The notes under the pieces are model-generated. The model did not search any database. It saw nothing but the letters and a program-made list of their open reading frames with translations, and was not told the origin of the DNA. The position numbers were made by a program, and so were the translations under genes. A DNA stretch of 64,000 nucleotides. Source: Mytilus trossulus (lineage: Eukaryota; Mollusca; Bivalvia; Mytilida; Mytilidae). This document shows, in pieces, positions 33,425 through 43,398 of the stretch. The stretch is from NCBI RefSeq assembly GCF_036588685.1, contig NC_086386.1:74398682-74462681 (forward strand), given 5' to 3'. Positions within the stretch are counted from its first letter, which is position 1, and the number at the start of each line of letters is the position of its first letter.

Positions 33425-34244
33425 TGCTGTTGTAAGTCGAACATATACTCTACGTCACTGTTTATTTGATAGAAATATGCAAGTATTTTAGAACCAAAAG
33501 TAGGACTTAGAAATCGTAAAACTGACATAAGTTTTGAAAATTAGTTTGAGTATTCAAACCTTTACCCGGTAAATCATGATAAAAATTTTAAAAAAATATC
33601 AGGACTGCTCCACTCATTAATGATACCAGACACGCTTCGTCAATTTGTTACGCATGCCCAGTACAGACAAAAACAATTACATGACTAATTTTATTATGAA
33701 GCTGAACAGAATAAAAAGAAAAAAAGAAGAATCATTAAGTAATATGACCACAAGGCTGTCCTGTGACTGTACTTATTGTAGAAATGTAATGAAGATACCT
33801 TTATTGTTACATAGAGGTAAAACAACGCATTGTGATTGAAAGAATACCAACCACTATATGCAGAATTGATAAAGTCAAAGAAGACCACACAAAAGATTAA
33901 TGACAAATAACCTTGATGTACACATGCATCAAATAATGGCGTTCAATCTTGTTCCTTTGTCTGTCGAACTTTGAACCTTAATGTGAAAAAAGATTTAGAA
34001 ACCTATCTTTGAGAGTCGCACATCATCAACATATTTAAGTGAAAGCGAGTGATTAGTGTACTGCACCACCTTAGAAAAATTTGGTGTTTGTATTTAAAAC
34101 AGGGGTTAAAATCATATCATGTAAACACCATATACTCGTAAATTTTAATGTAAGGCTGAAATACCCATACGGCAAAGAGAACCCTTGGTTTTGCTCTTTT
34201 GTTTGTATTATAATTTTTTATGACTGGCCTTATTACATAGTAAG

Positions 34245-34340
34245 GGTTAGCTCATTGACCTGTAGTTGCGTGCATTTACTTTTTTGGTGTCTGGTGGACA
34301 GTTGTCCAATTGTACCAATCATACCACATTGTTTTACCTA
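34245..34340 (+). repeat. Interspersed repeat R3 inside unit A
   Basis: 'GTCTGGTGGACAGTTGTCC' followed by AATCATACCACATTGTTTTA. It is shared with units B (39860-39925) and C (63725-63800). Confidence 0.6.
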
Positions 34341-34421
34341 AAGTTTATATTAAGCACTCTCATCGTTTGTTCTCTTTTTGTCAATTGCAAATTTGCAGTG
34401 TTTTTATGATGCAGTTCAGCT

Positions 34422-37110
34422 TTATGTGTTTTAAGCAACCCCCAGAAACTTTAAGACTCCTTTAAAGTGCAGAAAATGGAATAATGAATATGAAAATACA
34501 TTTAAATTAAACTTATTAAAAACTAACTTCCAATCAATTATTTCTGAAATAGAAAGCTTAGCAGAAATCCAAGTTCCAAATAACTTGGTATCCAGTGTGG
34601 AAGAAAAAATTAATGAGAATGTTTCTAATATATCATCTTTATTGTATAATGCTGCTTTTCTTGGTCCAAAGCGAACCACGTTCAATGACTAAATTTTGTA
34701 TATACGCCAGACGCGCGTTTCGTCTACAAAAGACTCATCAGGGACGCTTAAATCCAAAAAAGTTAAAAAGGCCAAATAAAGTACGAAATTGAAGAGCATT
34801 GAGGACCAAAATATCTAAAAGTTTTGCCAAATTCAGCTAGGGTAATCTATGCCATACTAGGAAATTGTGTAAAGAACCATGGAACAAGCAATTAAGATTA
34901 GAAGTTATGTAAAAAAAGGTACTAAATAAATTGATACCAAAAAACTATAGACAATTTAGAAAACTAAAGCTGACAAAAGTTTTGTAATCAAATAATTCCT
35001 CAGATGAGGACTGGAAAACTGTTAAAACGTTAAAGAAAAAAGAATTGAATGATCCTAGTTCAAACATTCAAGCTAAAGAATGGTTTGATTACTTCAAAAA
35101 TCTAATGAATACAACCTATGACAAAAATTCTGATTTCAAATCGTGTACTGATGATATTTTTTGAATAATTGTAACAAAAATTTAAAAGTAAGGATAACTG
35201 CAGAGGAAGTGCTTCTTGCTATGAAAGCCTTGAAAAATAAAAAAATCATGTGGTTCTTATGGATTAACAAATGAAACGTTGAAAATATCTTGTACTATGA
35301 ACGTCAACATGTATGTAAAATTATTTAACTTAATTCTTTTTCCTGGTAAATATCCTTCTAAATGGAGAGAAAATTACATTAAACCAGTATTCAAAGGAGG
35401 TTGTTCTAATAACCCCTCAAACTACAGAGGTATTGCACTTTCTAGCTACTTAGGAAAAATTGTCTCAAGAGTTTTATACAACCGTTTAGAAAAATATTCA
35501 GAAACTCATAATATTATTTGTCGTGAACATATTGGATTCAAAAAAGGATGCAGAACTAGTGATCACATTCTTACTTTAAAAACTATTATTGATAGAGCTT
35601 TTAAATCAAACAACGGAATATATGCATGTTTTATTGATTTTTAAAAGCTTTTGACACTATAAATAGGCAGGATCTGTTGCACAAACTTGCTGAATAAAAC
35701 ATAAATGGACCATTTTTTAATATTCTAAAAGATATGTACAAAGAACTTTCATAAGCATTTAAAGTCACTGACGGCATTACTTATATGTTCCCTTCCACAG
35801 TTGGAGTAAAACCAGGCTGCCTTCTAAGCCCTACCTTATTTTCTTTTTATATAAATGATTTAACCTCAATGTTTGATAACACATGTCATCCTGTATCATT
35901 ACATGTCATAAAATTGTTTAGTCTTTTGTATGCTGATGACTTAGTATTAATAAAAGAATCTTCAGAAGGTTTACAAAATTGTCTAAATATGTTAAATGGA
36001 ACTTGACTGTCAATCTTGAAACTCCAAATCAAATTTGCGAAAGGTTCTAAATGTTAATTCAAAGGCAGTAAATACAACTGTATTAGTTGAATCGGGAATG
36101 TACCCTATTGGTATACAGGCCCTTAAGTCTTCTATAGGATTTTGGTTACATATTTTAAAGTAAAATGCAAGTGAGTTTTCATTATATAATGTTTATAAAA
36201 CTAACAAGCATTTAATAAATGATGAATTTGCTTCAAAAGTTAAAATGCTACTTTCAAAATTGAATTTCACTCATGTTTGGAAAATCAATACACCTTTTCT
36301 AAAAAAACAATTACTTTTAGCCGTCGTGAAAAAGCTCAATGAAAATTACATTATATTTTGGAAAAATGGTCTCTTTAATGATGATAATTCAATAAATGGA
36401 AACAAACTAAGAACTTACAGAAAATGTAAAGTAAAGTATGAACTTGAAAAGTACCTTTTATTGAATTTAAATTAAAGTCTTACCAAAAATTATGCTAAAA
36501 TAAGAATAAGTAATACATGTAATAGTATGCTGGCTGTTGAAAGCGGTAGATACAACAAATAAGCTTTACAAAATATGTCCTTTATGCCATAAAGAGGTGA
36601 AAGATGAATTTCATTTTATCCCAACATGTTCAGAAATTAATAAAACTAGGATCAAAATGTTTAATGAAATTCCTAGTTTTGTCCCAAGTTTTAATTCAAT
36701 GAGTGAAGAAAACAAATTGGATTTTATATTTTCCTTCGAAGAATGTGATATTTTACCTATTATTGTTAACTATATAAGTGAAATGTATAATGAGTGAAGC
36801 AAATATAGTGTCAATATATGAACTGTATAATTGATGGCTCAACTTATAATGTTATATATAAGCATAATATTTGAATTAATAATTTCAAAGAGGAGACATG
36901 CTGTCAAAAATAGTTTTATAATTAATATTAATAATCTATATTTTTTTCTTTCAATGATACATGTTTGAAGTGTTTAATGTCTATCGTTTTGTAATTAATA
37001 TGCCTGTCTGTCTTTTTGTTTGTTTTTTGTTTTTGTTTTGTATTTTAGTAACAATCCTATTGTTTGGATTTTTTTGAACTAATAAATTTCTTATTCTTAT
37101 TATGTGTTTT
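34422..37110 (+). pseudogene. LINE (non-LTR retrotransposon) ORF2 fragment, inactivated, with target duplication
   Basis: TTATGTGTTTT is present at 34422-34432 and 37100-37110; units B (39994-40004) and C (63870-63880) have one copy each, so 34433-37099 is an insertion. Translated pieces show: a linker before the reverse transcriptase (34460-34680); an RT with WRENYIKPVFKGG and NYRGIALSS (35380-35450), IGFKKGCRTSDH (35530-35570) and FIDF at 35630-35643; then KPGCLLSPTLFSFYINDL (35809-35862) and the catalytic YADD (35929-35940). Further downstream come a GMYPIGIQ motif and a CPLCHKE...HFIPTC zinc-finger-like end (36567-36630). Multiple stops and frameshifts, a missing 5' end and a nested R5 repeat mark it as dead. 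The 3' end is TTATTCTTATTA-like rather than poly(A). The clade is uncertain. Confidence 0.88.
34693..34800 (-). repeat. Interspersed repeat R5, minus strand, nested in the LINE
   Basis: 'TATATACGCCAGACGCGCG' followed by TTTCGTCTACAAAAGACTCATC. The inverse copy is at 46757-46850. I recognise this as one of the commonest mussel repeats. It interrupts the LINE reading frame. Confidence 0.7.
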
Positions 37111-37532
37111 GCCTTTCTAAAACTTGGTAAAGTTATGATATTGTAATTTACAAGTTATTTATCTTGACCTAATTTTTTGTATGTGGTCCAATAAGTTGTT
37201 TACATGACTGGGTTGTTCATTATTTATATTTCTTTACACAAAACGTTTACATATCAGTTGAGCGATCATTGATATTGATGGAATGATAAGAACCTTATAC
37301 ATTTGTATTTGACTTGCATAATGATTTAAGAACGATCACAATCTACGGTGCGACATTTAAACTTCTACGGTGTTCTAGAAGTTTCAATAGTAACTATTAA
37401 TGTAGACACAAAACGTATTCAGACATGGATGTATTTGTATTCTTAGAAGTTATCTGGAGTAGTTGGATTGACACTTTCAATTTATAAACAAAATCATACA
37501 CTTTTGTAAACTAATTTAAGATAATATTCCGT

Positions 37533-37775
37533 TTGGATTCCGAAAAGGGTACAAGACACATCATGAATCATAATTCTGTGTTTCCTCAATCTAGTATTAT
37601 ATGTTTATTATTTACTGATTGGGTTATATGGGAAAAAATGACATTTTTTACAATTCTTTCAATTCTGTTTGTTATTTTGATTTGGCGCTTCCATGTTCTA
37701 AGAAATGTTAAGATTGATGAACCACTTTTGCTTTCATTTGACAAGCACATTAGTGTTATTATACGAAACAAGTAA
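37533..37775 (+). CDS. Short hypothetical frame with membrane-like segment and RNVKIDEP (unit B copy)
   Basis: Eighty codons contain a hydrophobic run (FFTILSILFVILIWRF) then LRNVKIDEPLL and end just before AAACAAGTAAAAC, which could be a splice donor. The equivalent peptide context is in unit A (about 32592-32720) and unit C (61886-62137), with substitutions. I do not recognise a family, and the minus strand is also open here. Confidence that it is a gene is low. Confidence 0.25.
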   Translation: MDSEKGTRHIMNHNSVFPQSSIICLLFTDWVIWEKMTFFTILSILFVILIWRFHVLRNVKIDEPLLLSFDKHISVIIRNK

Positions 37776-38739
37776 AACAAACAGTTTTCTTACAACAAAT
37801 AATAATAATTGTTTGTTTCAATATTTCAAAATAGTTCTAACAGTTTGTCAGCCTAACATCTATTATTGACGAATATAAAACATAAGTTATTGTTATGCCC
37901 TTTGTTTGGAGAAAGAACACGACCGCAAGAAAAGGTCCAAGACATAACATGAAATGCAAATACTTATTATAAATATATGCAATACCATAACAATACTTAC
38001 AGGACTGCGGGTCTGTAAAAGATTATAAGAGATAATAAATGAGATTATAATTTAACGATAGACTCAATAGTAAGAAAGAAAACGGATCAGTCTATGATTT
38101 TAATATAAAAAAATAGAGAAATTAAAACTCTGTTCCAAATAACATTTTCTATCTAATTCTTTGTATTTGAATAACACTTTAAAATGGGTACATAATTGTT
38201 GGATCATACAATCACATTCGTGTTATATTTTCCCTTGGAATTAGTTGACCTTAAACTTGTGTTTACTAAAAACTTTCTAAATTTTCAACTGTTAATTGGT
38301 AGTTAGATTTCTGATACATTATATAATGAAAGTATGTAAATAGTATTACGCTATCTATAAACAATAACCTTTAATCTGAAGCAGTCTTAGTTCCTATCAC
38401 AAAGGGAATATTAAATATTTTTTTCTCATTTGTATTGTTTCTTGACATTTAATATCGCTTTAGTAATTCTTGAGTATTAAGAATTTAAAATGATAACATA
38501 ACCTGTGCATTTGTTATATTAGATAATTATGGTTGATTATCTTAATGGTAAACTTCATTTTTTGATATTACTGATATGGTATATAATATTTTCAAATATG
38601 GAAATTGTATGTATAATACTAACAAAAACTAACAGTTGTATATATATGTTATTTACTAATGTTAACGAGGCCGGGATAAGGTACCGGTACTTGATGTTTG
38701 AAAACTAACAAATGTACAGATTTCAATAAAATATGATAA

Positions 38740-38945
38740 ATTAAAAAAAAAAAAAAAAAGAAAAAGATGTAAAAGTGAAGTCCAGACTGGCATGATGTGT
38801 TGTTACTGTTCTCAGATGAACAAATACCCTACGTCACTGTTTATTTGATATAAATATACCAGTAATTCAGAACCAAAAGTAAGAATTAGAAATAGTAAAA
38901 CGGACAGAAATATTGGAAATGAAGTTTTCGTTGAGTATTCAAATT
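38740..38945 (+). other. Unit B copy of the Cys-containing segment
   Basis: Continues from a poly-A run (38742-38758) into AAGATGTAAAAGTGAAG, then CCTACGTCACTGTTTATTTG. The last 20 bases are nearly invariant among all five copies. Confidence 0.4.
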
Positions 38946-39079
38946 TTGACCTGGCAAATCATGATAAAACTTAATAATAATATCAGGACTGCAAAACTCA
39001 TTAAAGATACCAGACATGCTTCGTCTATTTGTTACGCATGCCCAGTGGAGCTCAAATAACAATTTAAATGACTAATTTT

Positions 39080-39272
39080 ATCAATTTTATTCTCGTGGGA
39101 TTTTGTCTGATGCTTGGTTCGTTTCTGTGTGTGTTACATTTCAGTGTTGTGTCGTTGTTCTCCTCTTATATTTAATGCGTTTCACTCGGTTTTAGTTTGT
39201 TAACCCGAGATTGTTTTTTGTCCATGGATTTATGAGTTTTGAACAGCGGTATACTACTGTTGCCTTTATTTA
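39080..39272 (+). mobile_element. Interspersed repeat R4, insertion specific to unit B
   Basis: 'GTCTGATGCTTGGTTCGTTT' through 'AGTGTTGTGTCGTTGTTCTC' to 'GGTATACTACTGTTGCC' + TTTATTT. This is a SINE-like repeat I recognise from mussels. It is bracketed by TTTATCA on both sides and is absent from the same place in units A (about 33690) and C (about 63165). Confidence 0.8.
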
Positions 39273-40960
39273 TCACAAAGCTGAAAAGCATAAACAGAAC
39301 AAAAGAAGAATCATTAAGTTAGATGACCACAAGGCTGTCCTGTGACTGTACTTGTTGTAGAATTGTAATAAAAACACCTTTCTTGTTACATATAGGTAAA
39401 GCAACTCGTGATGATTCAAACAATACCAACCACTATATGCAGAATTTATAAACTCAAATGAGACCACTCAAAAGCATTTATTTGTGACAAATAATTTTGA
39501 AGTACAAAGAGAATCAAATAATGACAATTCATTTTGTTCCTTTGTACATGTTGTATGTTGAACTTTGTACCTGAGTGTGATAAAGATTTAGACATGTATA
39601 AACCTATCTTTTACAGTCGCACATCATCAACATCTTTTAGTTAAAGCGATTTATTAATGTATAACAAACACCACCTTAGCAATAATTAATATTTTTTTAT
39701 TTGAAGCAGGGGGTTAAAATCACATCATGTAAACACCATATACTCGTAAATTTTAATGGTAGGCTGTAACACTTATAAGCCAAAGAGAACCCTTGGTTCC
39801 GCTCTTTTGAATTGTGTTATAATTTGTTAAGACGGGCCTTATGACACAGTAAGGGATTTGCTCATTTCCTCAATTAGGTATCTGGTGGATAGTTGTCCAA
39901 TGGTCAATCATACCACATTGTTTTATCTTTATATCAAGCACTCTTGTCGTTTGTACTTTTTTTTTGTTATTCAAAATTTGATGCAGTTTCGCGTCATGTG
40001 TTTTGCCTTTCTTAAATTTGGTAGTGGTATGCTACTGTAATTGTTAAGTTATTTATCTTGACCTAATTTATTGTGTATGGTCCAACAAGATGTTTACACG
40101 ATTGGTTGTTTATCTTTTATATTTAATCACACAAAATGTTTACAAATCACTGGATCAATCAATGATATTGATGGAATGATTGAAACTTTCTATTTGACTT
40201 GTTTATTGATTCAAAGCGATCATAATCTACGGTGTGAAATTAAAATTTCTACAGTGTTCTCGAACATGTAGAAGTTTCAGTAGTAACCATATATAGACAC
40301 AAAAGTTACTCACACATTGATATGATTGTTGTTCTTAGAAGTTTTTTCGAGTTGTTGGATTGACATTTTGAATTTATGAACAACATCATACTGCTTTGTG
40401 AACTAATCTTAAATAATATTCGGTTTGGATTTAGGAGAAAAATCCGGACAAAGAAAAGACTAGAATAGCACAATTAGACAGAAAGAAGACGGATCAATGA
40501 TTGGTATCTATGATTGATTTTAATATAAAAGAATATTAGCAGAAATTAAAACTGTGTTCTTAATAACTTTTGGTTTTCTATCTTATTCTTTGTATTTGAA
40601 TAACACTTTAAAATGGATACATAATTGTAGTATCATACAATCACATTTCATGTTATTTTTTCCCCTGAGAATTCATTAAACTTTTTTTTACTAAAACAAC
40701 TTTCTGATTTTCTAACGGCTAATTGATAGTTAGATTTCTGATACATTACATAATGAAAATATGTAAATATTATATAGTATTCCGCTGTCTATACACCATT
40801 AACTTTAATCTGAAGCAGTCTTTGTTCCTATCACAACGGAAATTTTATTAATTTTTTCTTATTTGTAATAACAGCATTAATGGTACAAATTTTTTCTGCA
40901 CCAGATCCACATATCCACATTTAATATCTCTTCAGTGATGCTGAAGTATTAAAAATCTAA

Positions 40961-41490
40961 GATGATTTTTAAAAACGGTGATGCGCTTATGAAACCAACA
41001 CGAACAAAATGTTAAAGTTAAACTGTTGTCAGAGGAACAAATATCCTACGTCACTATTTATTAATATAAATGTACAAGCAATTCAGAATAAAACAGAAAG
41101 ACTTAGAATTAGCAAAACCAACAGAATTGTTGAAAATGAAGATTACGTTGAGTATTCAAATTTTTACTTTGAATCCTTAATGGTTCAAAAGATTACTGCA
41201 CCAGATCCAACATTTATTATCTCTTCAGTAAATGTCAGTAAATCTGAAGTATTAAGAATTTAAAATGATTTTAAAAAACGTTGAAGTGCTGATGAAACCA
41301 ACAAAAACAAGATTTGAAAGTGAAACAAAAATTGATATGATGTGTTCTTACTGTTGTCAGACAAAAAAATATCCTACGTCACTGTTTATTTCATATAATA
41401 TACATGTGCTTCAAAACCAAAAGGTAAGATTTAGAGAAAGTGAAACCGACGGAATTATTGAAAATGAAGATTTGATATTTCGTTAAGTAT
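40961..41490 (+). repeat. Two tandem copies of the Cys-containing segment within B2
   Basis: Copies begin at about 40961 (GATGATTTTTAAAAACGGTG) and 41263 (AATGATTTTAAAAAACGTTG), about 302 bp apart. They support frames of 84 codons (41009-41263) and 73 codons (41265-41486) that align with each other around KYPTSLFI and ENED. These are the longest open versions of this segment in the window. Function unknown. Confidence 0.6.
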
Positions 41491-41744
41491 TCAATTTTCT
41501 CTTAAAAAATCATGATAAACTTAATAAAAATAGTATTAGTAATAATAATACCAGCACTGCAAAACTCATCAAAGATACCAGACATGCTTCGTTAATTTGT
41601 TACGCATGAACCGTGGAACTCAAATAAAAAATTTACATGACTAATTTTAACACGAAGTTGACGAACATATACAGAAAATAGAGGAATCATTTAATTGTAT
41701 GGCCACAAGTCTGTCCTGTGACTGTACTTATTGTACAATTGTAA

Positions 41745-42830
41745 AATAAACAAGAGTGCACACACTGAAATGTCTCGCCTTCTTTACTTATCATTGATAT
41801 TATGTTGATAGTCCTAAGTATAAAGCTTTATTAAAAACTGTCACATTCACTGAACATCAACCAAGATAACTAAACAAAGATCAACGAACCATGAAAATGA
41901 GGTCAAGGTCAGATGAACCATGTCGAGCAGACATGTACAGCTGATAATGCTTCCATAAAACAAATATAGTTGACCTATTATAGTTTAAGAAAAATAGACC
42001 AAAACACAAAAACTTAACACTGAGCCATGAACCGTGAAAATGAGGTTGAGGTCAAATAAAACCTGCACGACTGACATATAGATCATAAAATATTTCTATA
42101 CACCAGAAATAGTTGACCTATAGCATATAGTAATAGAAAAAAAGACAAAAACTCAAAAACTTAACTTTGACCATTCAACCATGAAAATGAGGTCAAGGTC
42201 AGGTGACATCTGCCCGCTAGATATGTACACCTTACAATCATTCCATACAACAAATTTAGAAGATCTATTGCATAAAGTATGAGAAAAACAGACCAAACCA
42301 CAAAAACTTAACTATAACCAGTGAGCCATGAAAATGAGGTCAAGGTCAGATAACATCTGCTAGTTGAACATGTACAACTTACAGTCCTTCCATACACCTA
42401 ATATACTAGCCCTATTGCTTATAGTATCTGAGATCTGGACTTAACCACCCAAACTTAACCTTGTTCACTGATCCATGAAATGAGGTCGAGGTCAAGTGAA
42501 AACTGTCTGACAGGCATGATGACCTTGCAAGGTACACACATATCAAATATAATTATCCAATTACTTATAATAAGAGAGAATTAAACATTACAAAAAATCT
42601 GAACTATTTTTTCAAGTGGTCACTGAACCATGAAAATGAGGTCAAGGACATTTGACATCTGACTGACGGAAACTTCATTACATTAGGCATCTATATACAA
42701 AGTATGAAGCATCCAGGTCTTCCTTCTTCTAAAATATAAAGCGTTTAAGAAAATAGCTAACGCCGCTGCCTCCGGATCACTTTCCCTATGTCAAGCGTTC
42801 TGCAACAAAAGTTGCAGGCTCGACAAAAAA
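41745..42830 (+). mobile_element. Repeat element with six ~147-bp units containing AGGTCA pairs
   Basis: Inside B2, an element starting near AACAAGAGTGCACACACTG and ending GCAGGCTCGACAAAA is absent from the same place in A and C. Units carry (G)AGGTCAAGGTCA or close variants at 41899, 42042, 42189, 42336, 42482 and 42639, each after CATGAAAATG. TGTCTCGCC near the left end (41771-41779) is loosely inverse to GGCTCGACA at the right, and a perfect hairpin CTGCAAC-AAAA-GTTGCAG (42800-42817) lies just before the end. No coding capacity. Confidence 0.75.
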
Positions 42831-42899
42831 TGAACCTTCTTGTTAAACAGACTTAAAAAACGCGTGGTAATTCAAAGACTACAAGCCACTATATGCATA

Positions 42900-43263
42900 A
42901 TGATTTTTTTCTAAAAATAGGTAATTTTTTGGAATGACGTCATTGTTTTGGTATGTAACGTTACGTACATCAAGTTTTCATATTGTATGTGACGTCACGA
43001 ACATCAAGTTTTTACAACATATTTTTTGGCACACTCAATGCAACTATAAAAAATACAAAACACTTAAATATATACAATAATAAACAAAATATTTTCAAAA
43101 CAACAGATTGTAAGGTAACCTAGGTGCTTCGTGTAAATAATTGAGCAGTTATTGTAAAGCTTTGAAACAAGACAAAAGCAGAACTGAAGGTAACACAGTA
43201 CTATGGATCAGAAAACAGTTCATATACTATAATACTCTTCTATTGAAATATATGATAAAGCGT
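42900..43263. other. Non-coding DNA
   Basis: Two TGACGTCA-like sites occur: AATGACGTCATTG near 42934-42946 and TGTGACGTCACGA near 42987-42999. No gene is seen. Confidence 0.4.
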
Positions 43264-43398
43264 ATAATACATGGCAAAATCCGTATCACATGCCGTATCA
43301 CCCTCGACCAATATCATCCCTCGGGCCTAAAGGCCCTCGGGCTGATATTGATGTCTCGGGATGATACGACATATGATACAGATTTTGCCATGTATTAT
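43264..43398. mobile_element. Foldback element, 135 bp
   Basis: ATAATACATGGCAAAATC at the left is inverse to GATTTTGCCATGTATTAT at the right, and pairing continues through GTATCA..CGTATCA / TGATACG..TGATAC. The centre CCTCGGGCCTAAAGGCCCTCGG is itself nearly palindromic. A 95-codon frame across it (43141-43428) is a by-product. Confidence 0.85.

Larger units (their letters stand above)
28560..34421. repeat. Duplicated unit A (paralogue of unit C)
   Basis: Sequence from about 28566 (TTAACATTTACGTAACTTAT, GTACAGCAC) matches 58366 onward along several kilobases, interrupted by a DNA element (29924-31463) and by different minisatellites. From about 32590 it also matches unit B (from 37592). After the LINE insertion at 34433-37099 the unit continues at 37111 and ends near 37530 (ATATTCCGTTTGGATT). 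Confidence 0.85.
37530..40431. repeat. Duplicated unit B, directly following unit A
   Basis: From TCTAGTATTATATGTTTATT (37591) to GTTTGGATT (about 40430) this follows unit A (32590-37530 minus the LINE) nearly throughout. It differs by an R4 insertion (39080-39272) and many small changes. The direct order A-B-B2 indicates tandem duplication of a roughly 2.3-2.9 kb unit. Confidence 0.85.
40432..42890. repeat. Duplicated unit B2 (partial), carrying a nested repeat element
   Basis: From GTTTGGATTTAGGAG the sequence rejoins unit B at its position 38075 (CGGATCA..TATGATTTTAATAT), so the first part of the unit is missing. It runs on to CCACTATATGCATAATG near 42890, interrupted by the element at about 41745-42830. 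Beyond 42900 similarity ends. Confidence 0.75.

Noticed and set aside
34422..37110. Functional reverse transcriptase gene
   Set aside because: Several stops and frameshifts, a nested R5 repeat and a missing 5' part; an inactive LINE fragment.
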